DNA from: Fistulifera solaris
Lineage: Eukaryota; Bacillariophyta; Bacillariophyceae; Naviculales; Stauroneidaceae
DNA: 64,000 nt
Direction: 5' to 3'
NCBI GenBank assembly: GCA_030295235.1
Contig: AP026149.1
Span: 62,001-126,000 of the forward strand
Shown here: positions 59,246 to 64,000 of the stretch, piece after piece
Numbering within the stretch: the first letter of the stretch is position 1
How the letters are laid out: each line of letters opens with the position of its first letter
Position numbers and translations under genes: made by a program
Notes under the pieces: generated by a model
Database searches by the model: none
What the model was told of the DNA's origin: nothing
The model's input: only the letters and a program-made list of their open reading frames with translations

Positions 59246-60091
59246 GCATCCTGCTTGGCCTTGTCCAAATACATTCACGTTACATGCAAATATCACTCTG
59301 ATTATACACTATAAACGCTATTGAGCAACCTCTTTTGAACTAGATTCTTTGATGCGTTTCTCTTTTCTGACCGTGTTATAGCTTCGGGTAGATTCGTGAT
59401 CATGACGCGGTCTTAGGCGTCCTGAGCATTTGCCAGGAGTAAAGAATATTCATTGGTCGCGTACAAGAGAGCAAGCAAGTTCACAATTCTCTTTTCTGAC
59501 CTAACAGATTCGTGATCATGACGCGATCTTAGGCGTCCTGAGCATTTGCCATGAGTACAAAGTATTAATTGGCCACGTACAAGAAAGCGCGCAAGTTCAC
59601 TATTGATCCTGCTCTGAAATGGTTATTTGTCATTTGTTAGGTTCCTTTAATTGCAAATAATAGACTAGCTATGTTGGAAGAGAGCACTCAAGCTAACCTC
59701 ATGGTTGACTACAAAGTACAGTAAGAGTACGGTACGGTCCCGGTACCAGCGAAAGAAAAAACCTGATCTTTAATCGAGATTTACAACCGTTACGCATAAC
59801 CATTAACCATCCTGGCGATTTGTGTAGTTATTTATTTCCATGTTTTATCCGTTGAGCTTTGATTTGCTCTAAATAGAAATCGCCAAAGAAGGGGTCCAAT
59901 TGAAAGAATGCGTGCTTGCGTACAGTTTAGCCCAATGACTTTCAATTATATAGTCAACAACGGCGATCCTTCCGAGATCGTTTAACTCTCCAAAAAACAG
60001 AGGATCAGGCGTGGTAACACCACTCGATTCTTTTCACAAACCCGTTTGACGCACGGTGGATAGCTTTTCTTTGAATATATTTGACTAAACG
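59246..60091. other. Intergenic region with a 116-bp-spaced duplication
   Basis: Contains the imperfect direct duplication listed separately and a GTACC cluster (59728-59750). No gene. Confidence 0.5.
59361..59620. repeat. Imperfect tandem duplication
   Basis: gattcgtgatcatgacgcg at 59391 returns at 59507, and the next about 95 bases (cttaggcgtcctgagcattt..., ...gcaagttcac) match with scattered changes. Both copies are preceded by ctcttttctgacc (59361; 59488). The copy unit is about 116-125 bp, and the divergence suggests an older event than the 1168-1253 duplication. Confidence 0.8.
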
Positions 60092-61746
60092 ATGAAGTTT
60101 GTTGCTGGTATCATCGCGGCTTTATTCGCCTCGTCGGAGGCTCACCGCATCGGCAACAAGAAGGTTGATGCTCGCAAATTGATGGCATCGGCCGTGCAAG
60201 TTGATCCCAAGACCATGCGTAAATTGCAAAACAACAACAACGAAAACGCCTTTCAGCTTACGAATGCGCACTCGATTCGATTCAGTAGCTGTACTTCTTT
60301 GACGACGTCATCCCCGAATGATGAGATCATGTTTGGTGATTTGATTCAGTACACGAAGAAAGGTCAGATCGTTGCGGAGAAGTCTTACGTTTTGTTCAAC
60401 ATTTGTGAGACGGACAGTTGCGCCTACTATTCGAACTCGGATCCCTTGTTCATGGTAGACTTGGGTACCTACATGGCTTCTATGGTAGACTACATGCCGC
60501 AGCAGCACCAGGAGTACTGCAACGCTTGTGAGGGAGCTCAAGATTACTGCCAGTAAGTGTTCTTTCGTCTGTGGATTATTACATACCATCATCATGTATT
60601 CTTCGGTGCTCATCGGCAATTTTCTCTCTTAGAAACAACGGGGCCAATCAAGATGCCGCTCAGGCGAACGAGGGACAGGAACAGCAGGCTGAGGGCCAGC
60701 AGGAAGGCGAGCAGCAGCAGGCAAACGAAGGTCAACAAGAAGGTGCCGAACAGCAGGCTGAGGGACAGCAAGAAGGTGCGGAACAACAAGCGGAGGGTCA
60801 GCAAGAAGGCCAACAGGAGGGTGCCGAACAGCAGGCGGAAGGAGGTCAGCGTAAACTCCAGAACAACAACAACAACAATTTCGAGGTTATCGATTGTAAC
60901 GTTTGTGAAGCACGAAACTGCTGGGCTAACAACAATAACGCTGATCAACAGCAGGCGGAAGCTGAAGAAGGCTACGTAGCCGTCAACGACCAAAACATTG
61001 TTGCTTGGGTTGAAGGTATCGCCGGGTGTCAACAAACCGCTTCGTATTGGGATGCCTATCCGCTTTATGCTGGTTGGATCTGTAATGCTGCTGGAAATGG
61101 TGTCGAGATCGGTATTTTCTTGGACGATCAATGCTCCATCTACACCTCGACCAAGAACTACAAGAATGTTGTTGGACAAGACGCGTCGGAATTGTTCTAC
61201 AACTCTCAGGATGTTGTCACGTACCCCTTTATGAATGCTTTGAGCTGTGGCAATCAAGTTCAATACATTACACCTGAAGAGTATGCCAATATGCAAGCCA
61301 ACGGAAATGACGCTAATAACGCTGAGAATGGAAACGGGGAAGCCAGCCAGATGTGCAGGGAGCTCATGAACGGACAAGCTATCAGCGTCGATGATTGCAA
61401 CGCTGATGGTCAGGAAGATCAAGTCGACAATGAAATCGAAGGAGACGAGACGGCAGGTTACGCGTGGTACAAATACCTCATCACCAATGACAATTCCGCA
61501 AATAACCAGGCGGTGTGCAAGATTTTGCAGACTATGGAAGGTGAATACACTGTTGTTTACAACGGTAACGAAAAACATGGCTCCGGATCTTTCTACGACT
61601 ACAGCACCAAATCGGGCTTCCAAAAGCGAAAAGGACTTTTTATTACTTTCATCGTTCTTGGCGTCGTTGCAATCGTTGCTGGTATCTTCGTTGTCCAAGG
61701 CTCCAACGGATCCAAGGGTAAGCGTGGAGATAGTCTACTCCAGTAA
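60092..61746 (+). CDS. Cys-rich secreted type I membrane protein, tandem copy A (Gln/Glu-rich insert)
   Basis: Exons 60092-60552 and 60633-61746, intron gtaagt..ttag, phase 2, spliced as DYC-Q-NN. Signal peptide MKFVAGIIAALFASSEA. The ectodomain has 16 cysteines, including FNICETDSCAYY, YCNACEGAQDYC, IDCNVCEARNC and FLDDQCSIYTS. One membrane helix near the C-terminus (LFITFIVLGVVAIVAGIFVV) is followed by a short basic tail. Between the third and fourth Cys groups lies an insert of EQQAEGQQEGA repeats (about 60673-60850), expanded relative to copy B. No known domain. Likely at the cell surface or in an endomembrane; function unknown. Single 553-codon frame, intact. Confidence 0.82.
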
Positions 61747-62285
61747 ACGAACCAAAGTTTTGTTTCACCAGAGAGAAGATTGCTGTTCGTCAAGGGAATA
61801 GTTATAACTACATTGACTCAGATTTGCTTGTTTTACTTACTACGAGTCTTTTTTCAAAGTTGCGTGAAGAAGAACGAACCCTCTTATTAAAATAATTACG
61901 GTTCTTTCCCAAAAACATAAGACAACTCGTGACTCACTTGCCCCCAATCATGAGCATCTGTGAAATTCGTTATGTACTTTCTATTCTAGAACATTTCGAA
62001 GCGGTACCGGTGTTTAATTCTTTGATTCAAATGAGCGTTAAAACGTACTGTCTTTTCAAGTACCGCGGTACACATCTAGCTAAGTATTCTTATTGTATCG
62101 CTTAAACTCCGCCACATTTAGCAAGAAATAGTTTCGCTCATTTGGATTTTGTGAGAGCACCTTCATCGCTCACAAGTATTATTCACGATCGTCTTCCTCC
62201 AACCCCTACCTCTTCTTCTCGGCCAACAAAAAGGTGACCTTAACTGAGTTTATTCTGATCTCTGCTGACTTGTTAGTCTTTAGCC
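61747..62285. other. Intergenic between tandem copies
   Basis: Two GTACC palindromes (62002-62012; 62059-62071). It should contain the promoter of copy B. Confidence 0.4.
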
Positions 62286-63973
62286 ATGAAGATTCTCGCC
62301 GGTATATTTGCCACATTCGTACTCTCGCTGGTGGCCAGTGAGCGCGTCAACATGGAGATGTTGATGGAGAATGCGCTCAAAGTGGAAAACAGAGCCACCT
62401 TGAAAGGTCGAAAGCTTGCGTATACGTCGCCCATTTCGGCAAATAAAAGTATTCAGTTCAATTCGTGTGTCTCTGTTACCACGCAACCATGGGACGAGGA
62501 TATTTTCTACGGTCAGACCAACCTAAACGCTGCCCAAAACGGAAAGATCATATCAGAGCACTCTTACGTCCTATTTAACTTGTGCGACACTGGTTCATGC
62601 ATTTATGACAGCACTGATAATTTGTACATGATTGACCTCAAGTCCTACTTGCGCAGCTTGTTGGCGTACTACCCTTCCAAACGACAAGGAGTCTGCAACA
62701 TCTGTGAGGACAGTCGGGATTATTGCGGGTAAGTATATGAGCCTGATGGTTTCGTGCAAGGTTTCGTGTGCGAAGATCCTCACTTCTCACGCCTTGATAT
62801 CGTAGAGAATATTACACCAAGAAGATTGAATACTATCAACAAAAATACCAGTACGAGCAGGATCAGCAAAACGCTGATCAAGCCCAGCAGAATGTTGGAT
62901 ATCGCCAGTTGTACAACAGCAACTCGGCTTACATGGCTAACCAAGCCGACGGAAGCCATGTCAATAAAGTCACATGCGATCAGTGTGTTCAAGATTGTTA
63001 CGAAGAAGGCGGTGAAATTGCGCAATCCAAGCTTCAAGCTGAGATGTATGCCAGTGGGAAAGGATCTCAATATGAATACGGTAACTTCTACAGCAACCAG
63101 GACAACAATCAGTATGCTTATCAGGAAGAGCAATCAGAAATTGAATTTGACAGCCTTGCACAGTGGGTGGCGGAAATCGTTAGTTGTAAAGACTCCGGCT
63201 ATGTCTACAACAACCAAAATTTATTCGCTGGTTTCATGTGCAATTCTGATGGGTCGGGTATTGAAATTGGATTGTTTTTAGATGAATACTGCTCCATCTA
63301 TACGAAGGAACAATCGTTCACCACGGCAGCTAAATACAGCGGCGGCGATGATTTGACCTACGCTTCTCAAGCAAACAAAATTGTTACGTATCCCTTCATC
63401 AATAACATTGACTGCGGTGACACAATGACATTTGCGACGCCATGGGGTGCCGTTCAAAATAACGGTAACTACTTTTCTTCTGTTTCTAGTTACTGCACAA
63501 CCCTTCTTGGAAGCGGTTCGATCAATCTTGACGACTGCACCGATGCTGTTAGCTCGAACGGGAGTCAGAACAGATATCAGCAACAATACTACAATGACAA
63601 CGGGTACCAATCCATGTACGATTACACTTTTTACAAGTATAAGCTTTCACAGAAAGATTTGCGCAGCGCGGGTACTGTGTGCAGCGTTGTTAAGAAGTCA
63701 TTGGGTCAACGCCAAGCCATCTTTGACAGCAGTCAGGGCAATGTCTACGACTATTCGGTTCGTCAACAAATGATCAAGGAACAGAGAAACGCGATGAGAG
63801 GAGAACACAGAGGGCTGAAAGTATTTGGTCTCTTTTGCGGTCTCGCCGTAGCTGCTTGGGCTCTTGTTGCGTTTTATAAGGATATTTTGGTCGCAAATGG
63901 AACCTTGTCGGAGCCTAAACGGGAACAACTTATCATTGAAGGAGACAAGGCCTATGTGCGAGAGATGTCGTAA
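62286..63973 (+). CDS. Cys-rich secreted type I membrane protein, tandem copy B
   Basis: Exons 62286-62728 and 62806-63973, intron gtaagt..gtag at the same place and phase as in copy A, spliced as DYC-G-EYYTKK. Signal peptide MKILAGIFATFVLSLVAS. The same 16 Cys recur in order: FNLCDTGSCIYD, VCNICEDSRDYC, VTCDQCVQDC, FLDEYCSIYTK, CTTLLGS, DDCTDA, TVCSVV. Copy B has a Tyr/Gln-rich segment (YYQQKYQYEQDQQNADQAQQ) where copy A has its repeat insert. The C-terminal helix is FGLFCGLAVAAWALVAFY with a charged tail. About 536 residues, frame intact. Clearly a tandem duplicate of copy A, by now well diverged. Confidence 0.83.
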
Positions 63974-64000
63974 TGATGTGCACTTTTCATTTTTTTGTAT

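Noticed and set aside
60610-61698. 362-codon open frame on the minus strand opposite secreted copy A
   Set aside because: It mirrors the Gln/Asn/Glu-rich coding strand, whose codons rarely give stops in reverse. The plus strand has signal peptide, splice sites and a paralogue.

Overview
The window reads as nuclear DNA of a diatom, or a close stramenopile relative. Genes are compact, often single-exon, and lie on both strands about 100-600 bp apart. Introns are few, short and GT-AG. Mitochondrial AAA proteases, 20S proteasome subunits, COQ6 and OMA1 mark a eukaryote. Three proteins (fibrillin-like, thioredoxin-like, cyclophilin) begin with a signal peptide followed by an A-W, G-F or A-F junction, the bipartite targeting style of secondary plastids. 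The cyclin is of the expanded diatom type, and several other proteins belong to families I know only from diatoms and other stramenopiles. No tRNA, rRNA or CRISPR array was seen.

Layout. 1-7.7 kb is a transposon graveyard: a decayed DDE transposon (about 1.7-5.1 kb, minus strand) and a roughly 2-kb element with inverted repeats carrying a pogo-like transposase remnant (5.5-7.5 kb). 7.8-20.7 kb holds FtsH-type AAA protease copy 1, an ankyrin protein, an HMG-box protein, an acidic stramenopile protein with a 22-nt exon, a plastid fibrillin-like protein, an eroded diatom-family gene and a TBC RabGAP. 21-37 kb holds a PH-LRAT fusion, a cystathionine gamma-synthase-like enzyme, a DMT/EamA transporter, an ABM monooxygenase-fold protein, OMA1, an ABCG half-transporter, FtsH copy 2, proteasome beta-6 and P5C reductase. 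37-52 kb holds an unknown Cys-rich protein whose intron is a minisatellite, a purple acid phosphatase, a diatom-family protein, a lumenal thioredoxin-like protein, proteasome alpha-2, a cyclin, COQ6, a class I glutamine amidotransferase and a plastid cyclophilin with a 4-nt exon. 52-64 kb holds an F-box/SNF2/RING helicase, a dead small heat-shock gene, a small unknown gene and a tandem pair of Cys-rich secreted membrane proteins.

How they relate. Mitochondrial quality control is well represented (two m-AAA/FtsH proteases and OMA1), with COQ6 for ubiquinone, two 20S proteasome subunits, and proline and sulfur amino-acid enzymes. I see no operon-like or pathway-wide clustering. The nearest thing to a local system is the tandem secreted pair at 60-64 kb, which shares 16 cysteines and one intron position.

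A caution for every user of this sequence: twelve conserved genes carry about 19 single-base reading-frame breaks, most of them one base too few or too many in a short homopolymer, while the protein continues perfectly in the next frame. I read most as base-calling or assembly errors rather than pseudogenes, so those genes are annotated across the breaks.
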